DNA from: Herpetosiphon giganteus
GTDB lineage: Bacteria; Chloroflexota; Chloroflexia; Chloroflexales; Herpetosiphonaceae
DNA: 64,000 bases
NCBI RefSeq assembly: GCF_016907925.1
Contig: NZ_JAFBCZ010000005.1
Span: forward strand, 62,001-126,000
Reading direction: 5' to 3'
Shown here: positions 41,049-50,286 of the stretch, one piece after another
Layout: every line of letters begins with the position of its first letter
How positions within the stretch are numbered: position 1 is the stretch's first letter
Position numbers and translations under genes: made by a program
Notes under the pieces: model-generated
Seen by the model: only the letters and a program-made list of their open reading frames with translations
What the model was told of the DNA's origin: nothing
Databases searched by the model: none

Positions 41049-41949
41049 CAGCATCTTCCTTGAGGTTAAGCTGTTGTTGGAAAACTGTCCGTATTTGGTC
41101 AGCCATATTGGTTGTAAATAAGCGTGACCATGCTTGAATTGTCAGTCCATGAAGCTGAGTTTGGTAAATTTGACGTTTAAATGTTTCAATTTCGGGATGT
41201 CTAATTCGATCTATCTTGGCAAAATTTGTATCAAGCCGATAGGGATAACGATTAATTAATTGTCTGTATTGTTGTTGGATGATTGGGCTTGAATTATATT
41301 CTAATCCTTCTTGCCCCCATGTTTCTACTATTTCCGCTGCTGCCTGAAATTCTTCCGATGTTCCTTGCCACTTGTAGCCATTGACGGTGGTTTGTTGTAA
41401 GTTACGGCTTCGATGAGTTGTGTCATTTGGTTCAAGTAGCAGGTAATCAGGTGGATTATGATAATGCAGATCTCTCGAACGGGCAATCGATCCACCTTCA
41501 ATAATGGCAATATCAAGGATTTTTGGTTTGCCATAAACCAGATATTCAGGAACCCAAGCAATCAGAATCATATAGATGTTTTGGGCTTGAAAATGGGTTG
41601 CGCTATCCTTAAATCGGGCTGTTATTTCGGTAGATAATGGGAACCACGCTTTGATTTCAAATCCTGGACTAGGTGTAATGCCACTTTGGAAAATTGCGTC
41701 AGGAAATCCAGGATCTTGGCGTATCCAAGAGCCAAGATTGCTAAATTGGTTATGTTTATTGAGCATTTCAACAATATTGAACTCAATTAAATTTCCAATT
41801 AATGGTGATAGTTTCGAAATAATTTTAAGTAAATTAAGCGCAGCAGCCGTCGAAATTGGCTTACTTATATCGAGTACATCAAATCGATGTCCAATCATTT
41901 GGTTGATTTGATTAGTTGCTTGCGTAAGAATTGTCGCTGTATCCATCAT
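41029..41949 (-). CDS. Type II restriction endonuclease, PD-(D/E)xK fold
   Basis: A 306-residue protein with the PD-(D/E)xK nuclease core: a helical Glu (NLIEFNIVEML, around 53-62), FPDA with Asp84, and FEIKAW with Glu98 and Lys100. It pairs with the convergent DNA methyltransferase, as expected of a type II system; the target is unknown. The start at 41949 is preceded by AAAGG six bases upstream; a longer frame to 41976 would overlap the stop of the TPR gene. Codon use and base composition are AT-rich relative to the surroundings, suggesting transfer. Confidence 0.85.
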   Translation of the reverse strand: MMDTATILTQATNQINQMIGHRFDVLDISKPISTAAALNLLKIISKLSPLIGNLIEFNIVEMLNKHNQFSNLGSWIRQDPGFPDAIFQSGITPSPGFEIKAWFPLSTEITARFKDSATHFQAQNIYMILIAWVPEYLVYGKPKILDIAIIEGGSIARSRDLHYHNPPDYLLLEPNDTTHRSRNLQQTTVNGYKWQGTSEEFQAAAEIVETWGQEGLEYNSSPIIQQQYRQLINRYPYRLDTNFAKIDRIRHPEIETFKRQIYQTQLHGLTIQAWSRLFTTNMADQIRTVFQQQLNLKEDAATSVLE

Positions 41950-41962
41950 TAATAACCTTTGA

Positions 41963-42451
41963 TTAAACCAATTCAATCAAAATAAACGATACGAGAAATC
42001 CCTGCAAACGTTGGCTCTGCTCGCTTGGGTTTTCAGGGATGCCGCGCAAGACAATCACGGCCACAATTAACAAAACGACCAAGGCGATTGCAATGGCGAT
42101 CATCGAGATTAAGCTGGTGTTGGCTGGAGGATTATTGCTTGGTGGGCGCACCGGTTGCGGTTGCTGGTTGAGTTTCTGCACTGTGCTTGGGGCAATTATG
42201 GGCTTGGCTGGGGCGATGACAGGCTGATCGATCGCGGCTAGGCGTTTTTGGGCGGTTTGGTTGTGTGGGTCGAGCGCTAGAACCCGTTGCAAACATTCAC
42301 GTTGGCGCTCCGGTTGATGTACAACTTCGCTGAGCATCAGCCAGGCCAAGACATTATCTGGCTCTTGTTGGATGACGAGCGCCAGATGACCACGCGCACG
42401 TGTCAAATCACCACTGAGTAAAGCTGCTTGGGCTTGATTCAATTCGTTCAT
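41963..42451 (-). CDS. Tetratricopeptide-repeat protein with C-terminal membrane anchor
   Basis: A 162-residue protein. Residues 1-75 contain two tetratricopeptide repeats (AQAALLSGDLTRARGHLALVIQ, then ECLQRVLALDPHNQTAQKRL). A proline-rich linker (QPQPVRPPSNNPPA) leads to one transmembrane helix (ISMIAIAIALVVLLIVAVIVLRG) near residue 125. The last 30 residues are outside or at the membrane. The stop is 14 bases before the endonuclease start. No specific function is recognised. Confidence 0.7.
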   Translation of the reverse strand: MNELNQAQAALLSGDLTRARGHLALVIQQEPDNVLAWLMLSEVVHQPERQRECLQRVLALDPHNQTAQKRLAAIDQPVIAPAKPIIAPSTVQKLNQQPQPVRPPSNNPPANTSLISMIAIAIALVVLLIVAVIVLRGIPENPSEQSQRLQGFLVSFILIELV

Positions 42452-42549
42452 ACAATTCCTAATTGGCTAAAAGAGCAGCAGTATTTTAACCAAAAATTGT
42501 GACTTTGTTATTAATCTTGGATTTGTTGCAAGATGGTAGGCTTTAAGAT

Positions 42550-42682
42550 CCCCCTCACCCCAACCCCTCTCCCATCCGATGGGAGAGGGGCTTTAATGGC
42601 GTGGTTTTGGCGCATTAGGTGGTGAAAACGGGTGCTCCCCCTCGCCCGCGTTGAGTGGGAGAGGGGTTGGGGGGTGAGGGAA
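42550..42682. repeat. GC-rich palindromic repeat element, about 133 bp
   Basis: The ends are CCCCTCACCCCAACCCCTCT and AGAGGGGTTGGGGGGTGAGGGAA. The left arm includes its own hairpin (CTCTCCCATCCGATGGGAGAG). The right end lies 7 bases beyond the stop codon of the zincin gene at 42689. Confidence 0.85.
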
Positions 42683-42688
42683 CGTCAA

Positions 42689-43888
42689 CTATACCCCGAC
42701 GCGGGCGATCCAGAGTTGTGGGTTGCGAATTTCTTCGAGGGTTGGCAACATTTCTGGGCCTTCCCAAACGCGAGCTGCCAAATCCTTGCCACCATGGTCG
42801 GCAATGGCATTCACAAAGCGCTCGCCTTGCTCGTATTGCTGCATTTTGAGGCTCATGCCCGTGATGCGGTTGAACAATTCATCGAAGATTGAGCGTTTTT
42901 CTTTGCGATCGCTCATTCGCGCTTCAATTTGGTCGAAGTTTGGCAGAATTTCGCGGCCAACTTCATTCATAATGTGGTTGCTATAGCCTTCAACCAACGA
43001 CATCAATGCTTGCAGCTCGCTAAATACTTGGCGCTGGGTTGGGGTCAGCAATTGCTCCATCCAATGGCCATCGGTTTGGTCTTTGCTGTTGCTGAAAATA
43101 CGGTTGATGAAGCTGCCAAAGCCATTGCGCAAGGCATCAAGCTGGCCGCCAAGCTCATTGAAATAGCGCTGAATCAAATTGCTGAAGTGATCGCGCACCC
43201 AGCCATAGGCTTCAAACTCATAGGCGTGAGTGGTTTCGTGCAGCGTAATCCACAAGCGGAAGTCATGGTCATCAACGCCTAGGCCTTCTTGTACGCGGGC
43301 GATGTTTGGCTCGACGAAATAGAGCATACCTGGCTCAGCTTGGGGCGAGAGCAAACTTAAATCATATTGACCAAGCACTTTGCGGGCTAAAACCCCAACC
43401 ATGGCCCCAACTTGTGCACCGACAAAAGCCCGATTAATCGCATTAACCGATGGATTACGGCCTGCATTTTGGGCCGCTTGACGATAGAGCTTTTCGATTG
43501 GCTCGAACAAGCGCTCAAACGAACGCAAATTAGCATCGATCCATTCTTTGCGATCAACCACTTTGACCCGTGAAAGGGTTTCGGGCAGCTTGACGTTCAG
43601 GTATTCATCGATTAAGGGCTGGCTGCGCTCGACCATCTGATCGTATTCAGCTTGGCGTTCAGCCCGATTGACGACCGGATGCTCCTGCCATTGCGAGACG
43701 CGCAAGGCGATGGTGCGCGCAACCGACCAATCGATCAGTTTCTGGGGGGTTGTATAATCGTAGATTTTTTGGCCTTGTTGGCGAGTTTTATTGGCGAGAT
43801 AGCGTGCGCCTGCGCCTGCGGCGGCACTAATCAAAAGCACACTACCAAGTTGTTTAATTGATAAACGTTTTGTACTCACGTTCGACAT
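42689..43888 (-). CDS. Zinc-dependent metalloprotease of the zincin_2 / DUF2342 type
   Basis: A 399-residue protein with one N-terminal hydrophobic segment (LGSVLLISAAAGAGARYLA) and the zinc motif HETTHAYEFE at about residue 208, a HExxH-like motif with Thr-Thr between the histidines. The surrounding DWSVARTIALRVSQ and EPNIARVQEGLGVDDHDFRLW are typical of the family once called coenzyme F420 biosynthesis associated; its actual substrate is not known. GGAAAGG lies directly against the ATG at 43888 and nine bases before a GTG at 43879, which may be the true start. It is monocistronic. Confidence 0.85.
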   Translation of the reverse strand: MSNVSTKRLSIKQLGSVLLISAAAGAGARYLANKTRQQGQKIYDYTTPQKLIDWSVARTIALRVSQWQEHPVVNRAERQAEYDQMVERSQPLIDEYLNVKLPETLSRVKVVDRKEWIDANLRSFERLFEPIEKLYRQAAQNAGRNPSVNAINRAFVGAQVGAMVGVLARKVLGQYDLSLLSPQAEPGMLYFVEPNIARVQEGLGVDDHDFRLWITLHETTHAYEFEAYGWVRDHFSNLIQRYFNELGGQLDALRNGFGSFINRIFSNSKDQTDGHWMEQLLTPTQRQVFSELQALMSLVEGYSNHIMNEVGREILPNFDQIEARMSDRKEKRSIFDELFNRITGMSLKMQQYEQGERFVNAIADHGGKDLAARVWEGPEMLPTLEEIRNPQLWIARVGV

Positions 43889-43980
43889 CCTTTCCGCTGG
43901 CACAAACACCATTGCTTCAGCATAACACGAGCATTTGGGCGGGGCTAGGGCTGCCAAGCTTTTCTAACACTTCGTTAAGC

Positions 43981-45861
43981 TCAATAGGCTACCCGCACAT
44001 CGCCAACTCGCCGCGTGATTCGCAGTTGATCACAGTGCTCAAGCATTGCTTGGGCGTATTTGCGGCTGGTTTGCCAGGCATCGCGCGCTTGGGCGAGGCT
44101 GATGCTTTGGCCATTGGCGAGTTGCGCCAGCACCCAGTTGTGCATGCGCTGATATTGGGTTGGCAAGAAATAGACCTCTGGCGCAATTTGAATCAGCTGC
44201 TCGGTTTGTAACAGATACCGCCAGAGTTCTTGATCGATGGTTGGCCAATGCTCACAGCTGGGTGGTAGGGCCGGATTGCTCTGCCATAATCCTAGCAAGG
44301 CTTGAATTTGGCCTTGTTGGCTGGGGCTAGGCTGAGCCTGATGGTCAGCGAGTTTAATCTGGTTGGCTTCGATTTGGAGCCATGGCTGCTCGGCTAAGGC
44401 TTGGATAATTTGGCTGAAACTGCTTGCTTCAAGGCCCATGCGTTTGCGCAATTCCTCGCGGGGCATCGCTTGGCGCAATGGCCATGTTTGATGATAGTCG
44501 GCGAGGATGTGGCGCAGTTTGGTTTGCACTTGCTGCCAATAGCCTGAACTGGTGATTAAACTGCTGGCCGTGAGCGTGGCCAGTGTTGCTGAGACGATGA
44601 CGATCATGCCGTTGTTGCAGCCTGTGGTTAGGCCTTCTAGGGCGGTTTGAGCATCCAATCCGCTGTGTTGTTGCAGTTGCTGCCAGGTTAAACATTGCTG
44701 CTCGATCGCTTGGAGCAGAATTTCATGGGGCAATCCATTCACCAGTTGTTGCAAATGCTCAATCACTGCTGGGCGCATGCGGCGATGGCGTTGTGGATGC
44801 GCATCAAGTACCTGAATGCCAGCAACGGTGGCTGCTGGCGAGGCTCGGCGCAAAATACCGCGATCGCCGCGTTGGGCGATGCTGGCTTGGTTTAAGCGCA
44901 ATTGGGCAAAGGCTTGGGCCTCGGCTGGCAACGTATCACGATCAAGCAAGGCCAAGCTACAGCTGATTTCGGCGCTGCCAAGGTAGAGCTGCAACGGCAT
45001 ATTGTGGCTTAGGGTTGGCGCATCGGCAGTTGTTGCAACAATCACATCAAGTAAATTGGTTGGGGCAAAGCTTTGGGGTATGGTCACCACATCGCCACGT
45101 TTGAGCTGTTGGCGCTCGATGCCGCTGAGATTGACTGCCACGCGCATGCCTGCTTGGACTGAATGCTGGCTGATTTGCTGCGATTGCAGGCCACGAATTC
45201 GGCCACGCAGCTGCTGGGGCTGAATTTCGATCTCCATGCCAACGCTCAAATTGCCATCGCGCAACGTGCCCGTGACGACTGTGCCAAAGCCATCGATGCT
45301 AAACACCCGATCGATTGGCAAGCGTGGGGTTTGTTGCTGGATTGGGCGGGCTGGTAATTGGCTAATCAAGCGATCGATTGCAGCGAGTAGTTGGGCCATG
45401 CCAGCGCCAGTGCGGGCCGAAACTGGCACAATTGGCGCATTCGCCAGGCTGGTATTGGCAACTTGGGCTTGAATCTCACTGGTCATAAATTCAAGCCACT
45501 CAGCATCGACCAGATCGCTTTTGCTCAGCACGATCAGCCCTTGGTCAATGCCGAGGTGGCTGAGAATTTGCAGATGTTCGTGGCTTTGCGGCTGCATGCC
45601 TTCTTCGGCGGCAATCACAAAGAGCACGCCATCGAAGCCAGTTGCTCCCGCCAACATCTGTTTGATCAAGCGTTCATGGCCTGGCACATCGACCAAATTG
45701 ACCGAATGGCCAGCAGGCGTGTTGAACCATGCAAAGCCCAGATCAAGCGTCATTTGGCGGCGTTGCTCTTCGGCCCAGCGATCGGGGTTGATGCCAGTTA
45801 GGGCTTGAACTAAGCTCGATTTGCCATGATCAACGTGGCCAGCAGTGCCAAGCGTAATCAT
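43981..45861 (-). CDS. selB: Selenocysteine-specific elongation factor
   Basis: A 626-residue translation GTPase. The G1 motif AGHVDHGKSS starts near residue 7, followed by DVPGHERLIKQMLAG (G3) and LSKSDLVD (G4). Domains 2 and 3 follow (DRVFSIDGFGTVVTGTLRDG). The C-terminal third is made of winged helices that in SelB bind the SECIS RNA. SelB delivers Sec-tRNA to UGA codons. No selA, selD or selC gene and no selenoprotein are seen in this window. Its start overlaps the upstream gene by one base (TGATG). Confidence 0.9.
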   Translation of the reverse strand: MITLGTAGHVDHGKSSLVQALTGINPDRWAEEQRRQMTLDLGFAWFNTPAGHSVNLVDVPGHERLIKQMLAGATGFDGVLFVIAAEEGMQPQSHEHLQILSHLGIDQGLIVLSKSDLVDAEWLEFMTSEIQAQVANTSLANAPIVPVSARTGAGMAQLLAAIDRLISQLPARPIQQQTPRLPIDRVFSIDGFGTVVTGTLRDGNLSVGMEIEIQPQQLRGRIRGLQSQQISQHSVQAGMRVAVNLSGIERQQLKRGDVVTIPQSFAPTNLLDVIVATTADAPTLSHNMPLQLYLGSAEISCSLALLDRDTLPAEAQAFAQLRLNQASIAQRGDRGILRRASPAATVAGIQVLDAHPQRHRRMRPAVIEHLQQLVNGLPHEILLQAIEQQCLTWQQLQQHSGLDAQTALEGLTTGCNNGMIVIVSATLATLTASSLITSSGYWQQVQTKLRHILADYHQTWPLRQAMPREELRKRMGLEASSFSQIIQALAEQPWLQIEANQIKLADHQAQPSPSQQGQIQALLGLWQSNPALPPSCEHWPTIDQELWRYLLQTEQLIQIAPEVYFLPTQYQRMHNWVLAQLANGQSISLAQARDAWQTSRKYAQAMLEHCDQLRITRRVGDVRVAY

Positions 45862-47903
45862 CAGCGCAGATGGAATACAAGAAAATCTTTGCCAACCGCG
45901 CTGCTGATGCGGCGCAACTCGCCCTCGGGGTGCTCGCGCTGCAATTGCTCAATATGCACTTGATCATCAGGATTGAGCACAATAATCACTGGGCGTTTTT
46001 CGGGCACAACTAACTCCATTTCGGGCTTAATTGTGTTGCTCGCATACCACTCCATATCGTTCAAATACACGCTAATGTTGCGCGATTCCTTCCAAAAATA
46101 GCTATTGAGCATGAGGTAGGCATTGGCGTAGGGCACGCCTTGGGCATCGCGATAGTAGCGAATCGCATCAGCAACTTCACGATTATTGGGAATAAAGCCC
46201 GTGTATTGGCGCGCCATATCGACAAAGTAACGCTGGAAATTCTCGCGCCCAGCCCATGCCAACAACCAAATACACATGCCAACGCTAAGCAAGCCTTGCA
46301 AGGCTCGCGAGCCACGCCACCATTGATCAAACGGCTTGGCTTTGGTAATCCACTCAATTGCTAGCGCCAAGGGCGCGGCGGCCATAGTGAAAATGACGGG
46401 CATCAGCACGCCAGTGCGGGCAGCGCTCGGGTTTTCAATCGGGTAGGCCAAACTGAGGGTTGTGGCCAAACCAAGCAACGGCAAACTCACCACCAGCATC
46501 CACCAACGCCACGAGCGCTCAATACATAAGCGCCAAACGATGATTGGCAAGCTAAGCAAGAGCAAAGCTGCGCTAACTTTATCCAGCAATGGGTCGAAGC
46601 GCACATTATTTACTTCGTTGCGATCGCCGCGCCAATTGAAGGCTACCGCTAAATTGACGTTGTTGGCAACGAATTTTTTAATATCGCAGGCTCGTTCGCT
46701 GCTGGTATCTTGGCAAAACTCGCGGCTAATTTCATCGAGATGGTTGCTGGTGCGAGTGCTGACGCGAAACCAGAAAACATCAGGATAATCGAGCATAAAA
46801 TGGCCCAGCGGCAGGAAAATCAGCGCTGTTGTGATCAGCGTTAGACTGCCATGGCCAAGCAATGTCAGCCAGCCCTTGCGATTGCGGCGGCGGCGATCAA
46901 AGGCCATCAAGCCAAAGACGGCAGCAATCACGAAGGGTACTGCCCGAACCCCGATATAGCCATACAAGCCCATGCCCATCCATACACCGACCAGCAGGGC
47001 ATCGCTGCGTTTGCCCAAGCGCACATAGCGCCAGAGCGACCACAGCACCAAGGCGGCGGGCAGGGTGGCATAGGGAAAGCGCAAGCCCATGCGGGTGGTT
47101 TCGAGCGGCCATTTGCCCAAGGCATACAGCATCGCGCTCAAAATGCCAAGTTTGCGCCCGCCAAGCTCGCGGGCAAATAAATAGATAAATGGAATCGTCA
47201 GCGTGCCGATAATTACATTGCCAAGTTTGAGTGCGATAAAGCCAAACGGCACGCCAAAAAAGCGAATTAACGTGGCAATGTAATAGAATTGGCCTGGCTC
47301 GCGGCCTGTGTTGTTGGGCAAAAATAAAGGCCGACCACCCTGCAAAATGGTGTAAACATCTTCCATCTTCCAGCCATGATCAACCGTCATGTCGTAGGGC
47401 ATTTGATCAAGCCGATACAGCCGAATCCACAAGCCAACGGCAGTCACAGCCAGCAAACAGCCGAAGGTTAGCCAGGCCCGTTTGGTTTCGGCGCGATCGG
47501 CCTTGGGCATGCGTGGGCGTTGCCATGGCAGCCATGCCAAGAGCCATAAGCCAATTGCAATCAGCCATGCCCACGTTGAAAGTGGATTAAATTCATTGCC
47601 AAAAAGATTATGCCATGCTACGAGGGCACTAAACATTGCCACAGCGCTGATGCCTAAGCGCAAAGTTAGATGCTTGATTGGGCGCTGATCGATGGTTGGC
47701 AACACATCGGGTTTTGGTGGTTGGCGTTTGATCAACCACCACCAGATGCCCAAACTGACAGCTGCACCCAACAAAACTGCGCCATCAAGCTCGCGAAACT
47801 GAAGCTTCGCTTGCACCTTGATCATCAGCGCTAGGGCAGTTCCAAGCAAGCCTAAGAGCCAGAGCCAGCCTAAGCGCTGGCTCGGTAAGACACCTCGTAG
47901 CAT
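45861..47903 (-). CDS. GT-C type membrane glycosyltransferase (GT39/ArnT-like)
   Basis: A 680-residue polytopic protein with 12 or more helices and a long luminal C-terminal part. The first extracytoplasmic loop has the acidic signature LDQMPYDMTVDHGWKMEDVY, the place where GT-C enzymes have their catalytic Asp or Glu residues. It would use a polyprenyl-phosphate sugar donor at the outer face of the membrane. It is immediately followed by selB, overlapping by one base, and preceded by a methyltransferase gene and glycosyltransferases. Acceptor (lipid, protein or glycan) is unknown. Confidence 0.8.
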   Translation of the reverse strand: MLRGVLPSQRLGWLWLLGLLGTALALMIKVQAKLQFRELDGAVLLGAAVSLGIWWWLIKRQPPKPDVLPTIDQRPIKHLTLRLGISAVAMFSALVAWHNLFGNEFNPLSTWAWLIAIGLWLLAWLPWQRPRMPKADRAETKRAWLTFGCLLAVTAVGLWIRLYRLDQMPYDMTVDHGWKMEDVYTILQGGRPLFLPNNTGREPGQFYYIATLIRFFGVPFGFIALKLGNVIIGTLTIPFIYLFARELGGRKLGILSAMLYALGKWPLETTRMGLRFPYATLPAALVLWSLWRYVRLGKRSDALLVGVWMGMGLYGYIGVRAVPFVIAAVFGLMAFDRRRRNRKGWLTLLGHGSLTLITTALIFLPLGHFMLDYPDVFWFRVSTRTSNHLDEISREFCQDTSSERACDIKKFVANNVNLAVAFNWRGDRNEVNNVRFDPLLDKVSAALLLLSLPIIVWRLCIERSWRWWMLVVSLPLLGLATTLSLAYPIENPSAARTGVLMPVIFTMAAAPLALAIEWITKAKPFDQWWRGSRALQGLLSVGMCIWLLAWAGRENFQRYFVDMARQYTGFIPNNREVADAIRYYRDAQGVPYANAYLMLNSYFWKESRNISVYLNDMEWYASNTIKPEMELVVPEKRPVIIVLNPDDQVHIEQLQREHPEGELRRISSAVGKDFLVFHLR

Positions 47904-47924
47904 GGAAACGATCTCCTGAAAGAC

Positions 47925-48800
47925 TTAACTCAAGGGCTTGCGCGCTTTGACAAATACATTGACAAAACTACGTTTTTGCAGGGTTTCTGGGCGTTCATTC
48001 AATTGATCGACATAATTGATGATGCCACGAGCCAGGTTGAGTGGGTTTAATTTGCTGCCTTGGTTTTGGTCGCCACGCATGCGGTCGGCGCTCTTCATCC
48101 AGCGTTCGGGCAAAATCCCCGATTCGATTAAGGGCTTGCCAATGCCATAGACCACATACGGAGTCATTGGAATGGCATAGTGGGTGGCTTCTTCGCAGCA
48201 ATCAACCTCGAAATCGGCCATGCGCACTTGGCGCACCAATTCGGCTGGCTCATACAAGCGCACGTGGTTTTCCCAAATGCTGCCAAATTTGGTGTGGGTA
48301 AAGGGCTTGCCGCCAAGCCGCGTCCAGATCCAGCTTGCTGGGTCCCACCACAATGGATAATTGGCGTGCGGCACGGAGATGGCCAAAATGCCGCCTGGCT
48401 TGAGGATGCGGCGCAATTCGTGCAAGGCTGCTTGTTGATCGGGAATGTGTTCGAGCACTTCCGAGAGCAGAATTTTATCGAAGCTATTATCGGCAAAGGG
48501 CATGCCTTGGCCATCGCCGCGCACAAACGTCGCTCGTTTGGCATGCTCTTGGCCGACCAACAAGCGATCAAACGCTTCGTCGAAGCCAACGACGTGCAAA
48601 TCGCGCAGCTTGTCGATCATCGCGGTATAAAAACCATAGCCACAACCGCAATCGAGCACCGTATCGCCATCGTGCAGATCAAGGTATTCCATCAAGCGGC
48701 GGGCGCGACGGCTATAGGCTGGGTCGGCCTCGTTGCGCAGCATCGTATCCATCAGCGCTGCATCGTGGGGCGCTAAAGGGGCGTAAGGTTGTTCAGTCAT
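47925..48800 (-). CDS. SAM-dependent methyltransferase (class I, Methyltransf_11 type)
   Basis: A 291-residue methyltransferase. Motif I reads VLDCGCGYGFYTAMI (near residue 50), the acidic loop VVGFDEA, and motif IV LLSEVLEHIPDQQAALHEL; post-motif LKPGGILAISVPH is intact. Its place between a GT4 glycosyltransferase and a GT39-like enzyme suggests a sugar or lipid-linked glycan as acceptor. It begins 15 bases after the end of the GT4 gene. Confidence 0.87.
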   Translation of the reverse strand: MTEQPYAPLAPHDAALMDTMLRNEADPAYSRRARRLMEYLDLHDGDTVLDCGCGYGFYTAMIDKLRDLHVVGFDEAFDRLLVGQEHAKRATFVRGDGQGMPFADNSFDKILLSEVLEHIPDQQAALHELRRILKPGGILAISVPHANYPLWWDPASWIWTRLGGKPFTHTKFGSIWENHVRLYEPAELVRQVRMADFEVDCCEEATHYAIPMTPYVVYGIGKPLIESGILPERWMKSADRMRGDQNQGSKLNPLNLARGIINYVDQLNERPETLQKRSFVNVFVKARKPLS

Positions 48801-48815
48801 AGTGATTGCTCTTTC

Positions 48816-49976
48816 TTATACAACCGATGCTGAAACGGGCTGGCCACACATCTCGGCCATCGTCCGTTCGTAGCTATCGAGGATGCCTTTGACGGAAAAA
48901 ACTTGCTCAACTTTGGCGGGCTGAACTTTATAAGTTTGGGGATTTTTCAGCACTTCAATAATGCCATCAGCCAAAGCGCGTGGATTTTGGGTTTCTACCA
49001 AGCGCCCAAACCCAGTTTCTTGAACCACAACCCGCGCTCCTGGAATATCGCTGGTCACCAGCGGCGTGCCCGCTAATAAGGCTTCGATCTGGACCATCGC
49101 CAAACAATCGGTGCGGCTTGGCAAGGTAAACAGATCGCACATTGCATAAAAATTAGCCAGTTTTTGGGGATCGCGCAACAAGCCAAGGAACACAATCCGC
49201 TCGCGGTTTTGCTCGATCATCGGCAAGCAGGTCGAATAGAAATCTTCATAGACCATTTTATGCTCGCCAGCAAACACAAAACGCACCTCGGGAAAGACCT
49301 CGGCGATCATCGGCATGGCTTTGAGTAAGAAATCAAAGCCTTTTTCTTCGACGAAGCGCCCAGCAAAGCCAACAATTGGCTTATCGCTAATCCCGAGTTC
49401 CGATTTCCAAGCCGCAACTTGGCTTGGAATCGGCGTTGGCAACTCGACTGGTGGGTAAATATAGGTCAATTTTTTGCTGAATTTTTGTAAAAAGCTGGAA
49501 TGTGCAGCGTAATCGCGGCTGTAGGCGCTGACTCGGCGGGCTAATTTGCCTGCCAGCACCATTTGGCCAATCATCACTTTTTCGATTGCGCGATTGACGA
49601 GGCCGGTTGGCATGACCAAATCGCCGTGGTGGCTCATCAGCAGTGGCTTATTCAGCATGCGGCATAAGCCCGAAAGCAACAAGGCCTCAAGCTGGGGCGT
49701 GTGCACGTGCACTACATCGTGGCTACGAATCAATTTGGCAGCCACAAAGGGAAAGTTGAGGGCGAGCATGCCTCGGCTAATTTGCGCTGCTGGCTTGAGC
49801 CGCAACACATGCACGCCATTCAAGATTTCTTCGGTTGGCAGCGTTGGCTCATGCTGGATTGTTAAGACAGTGACGTGATGTCCACGAGCTGCGAGTCCTT
49901 CAGCCACCCGTTGGGCATGCATGGTCAAGCCCGTCCAGTGCGGCGCGTAGTAGGTCAAGGCAGATAATATTTTCAT
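48816..49976 (-). CDS. GT4-family glycosyltransferase
   Basis: A 386-residue GT-B fold enzyme. The N-terminal half starts MKILSALTYYAPHWTGLTMHAQ with the sugar-acceptor domain; the C-terminal half has VGFAGRFVEEKGFDFLLKAM and the donor-binding signature SRTDCLAMVQIEALLAGTPLVTSDIPGA (E-x7-E-like). It transfers a sugar from a nucleotide donor, with retention. It is first in a unit with a methyltransferase, a GT-C enzyme and selB. Upstream is the repeat stretch 49977-50286. Confidence 0.9.
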   Translation of the reverse strand: MKILSALTYYAPHWTGLTMHAQRVAEGLAARGHHVTVLTIQHEPTLPTEEILNGVHVLRLKPAAQISRGMLALNFPFVAAKLIRSHDVVHVHTPQLEALLLSGLCRMLNKPLLMSHHGDLVMPTGLVNRAIEKVMIGQMVLAGKLARRVSAYSRDYAAHSSFLQKFSKKLTYIYPPVELPTPIPSQVAAWKSELGISDKPIVGFAGRFVEEKGFDFLLKAMPMIAEVFPEVRFVFAGEHKMVYEDFYSTCLPMIEQNRERIVFLGLLRDPQKLANFYAMCDLFTLPSRTDCLAMVQIEALLAGTPLVTSDIPGARVVVQETGFGRLVETQNPRALADGIIEVLKNPQTYKVQPAKVEQVFSVKGILDSYERTMAEMCGQPVSASVV

Positions 49977-50286
49977 GGGAAAATTCCAGCCATACTAGTT
50001 AAACGTGGTTATTATACCCTATCCATTTAGAACATAGAGCATACAATATAGAACATAGGGAGCAGGTCGGGGGCTGGGGATCGGGTTTGATTCACGAAGG
50101 GGTCAGGATTCAGGGATTAGGGGTCAGATTTGCATTATCGAACCCAAACAGCAATCCTGACTTCTGATCTCTGGCCCCTAAATCCTCCATATTCTCTGCG
50201 CCTCTGCGTTAAATATCTGATCCACGAAGAATCCGAAGCGCACAAAGTATTCCTGATCCCTCGTCCCTGAATCCTGACCCCTAACC
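49977..50286. repeat. Repeat-rich intergenic region
   Basis: No gene is seen in these 310 bases. They hold the AACATAGAGCATAC-type short repeat (50030-50061), the GGGGTCAGGATTCAGG family at 50100-50127 (inverted at 50156-50182 and 50247-50286), the CTCTGCGCCTCTGCGTTAAA motif near 50195 and CACGAAG-like pieces at 50088-50096 and 50220-50238. Confidence 0.7.

Noticed and set aside
43981-45861. Selenoprotein gene or SECIS element near selB
   Set aside because: No frame with an in-frame UGA flanked by conserved coding sequence was found in the neighbourhood.
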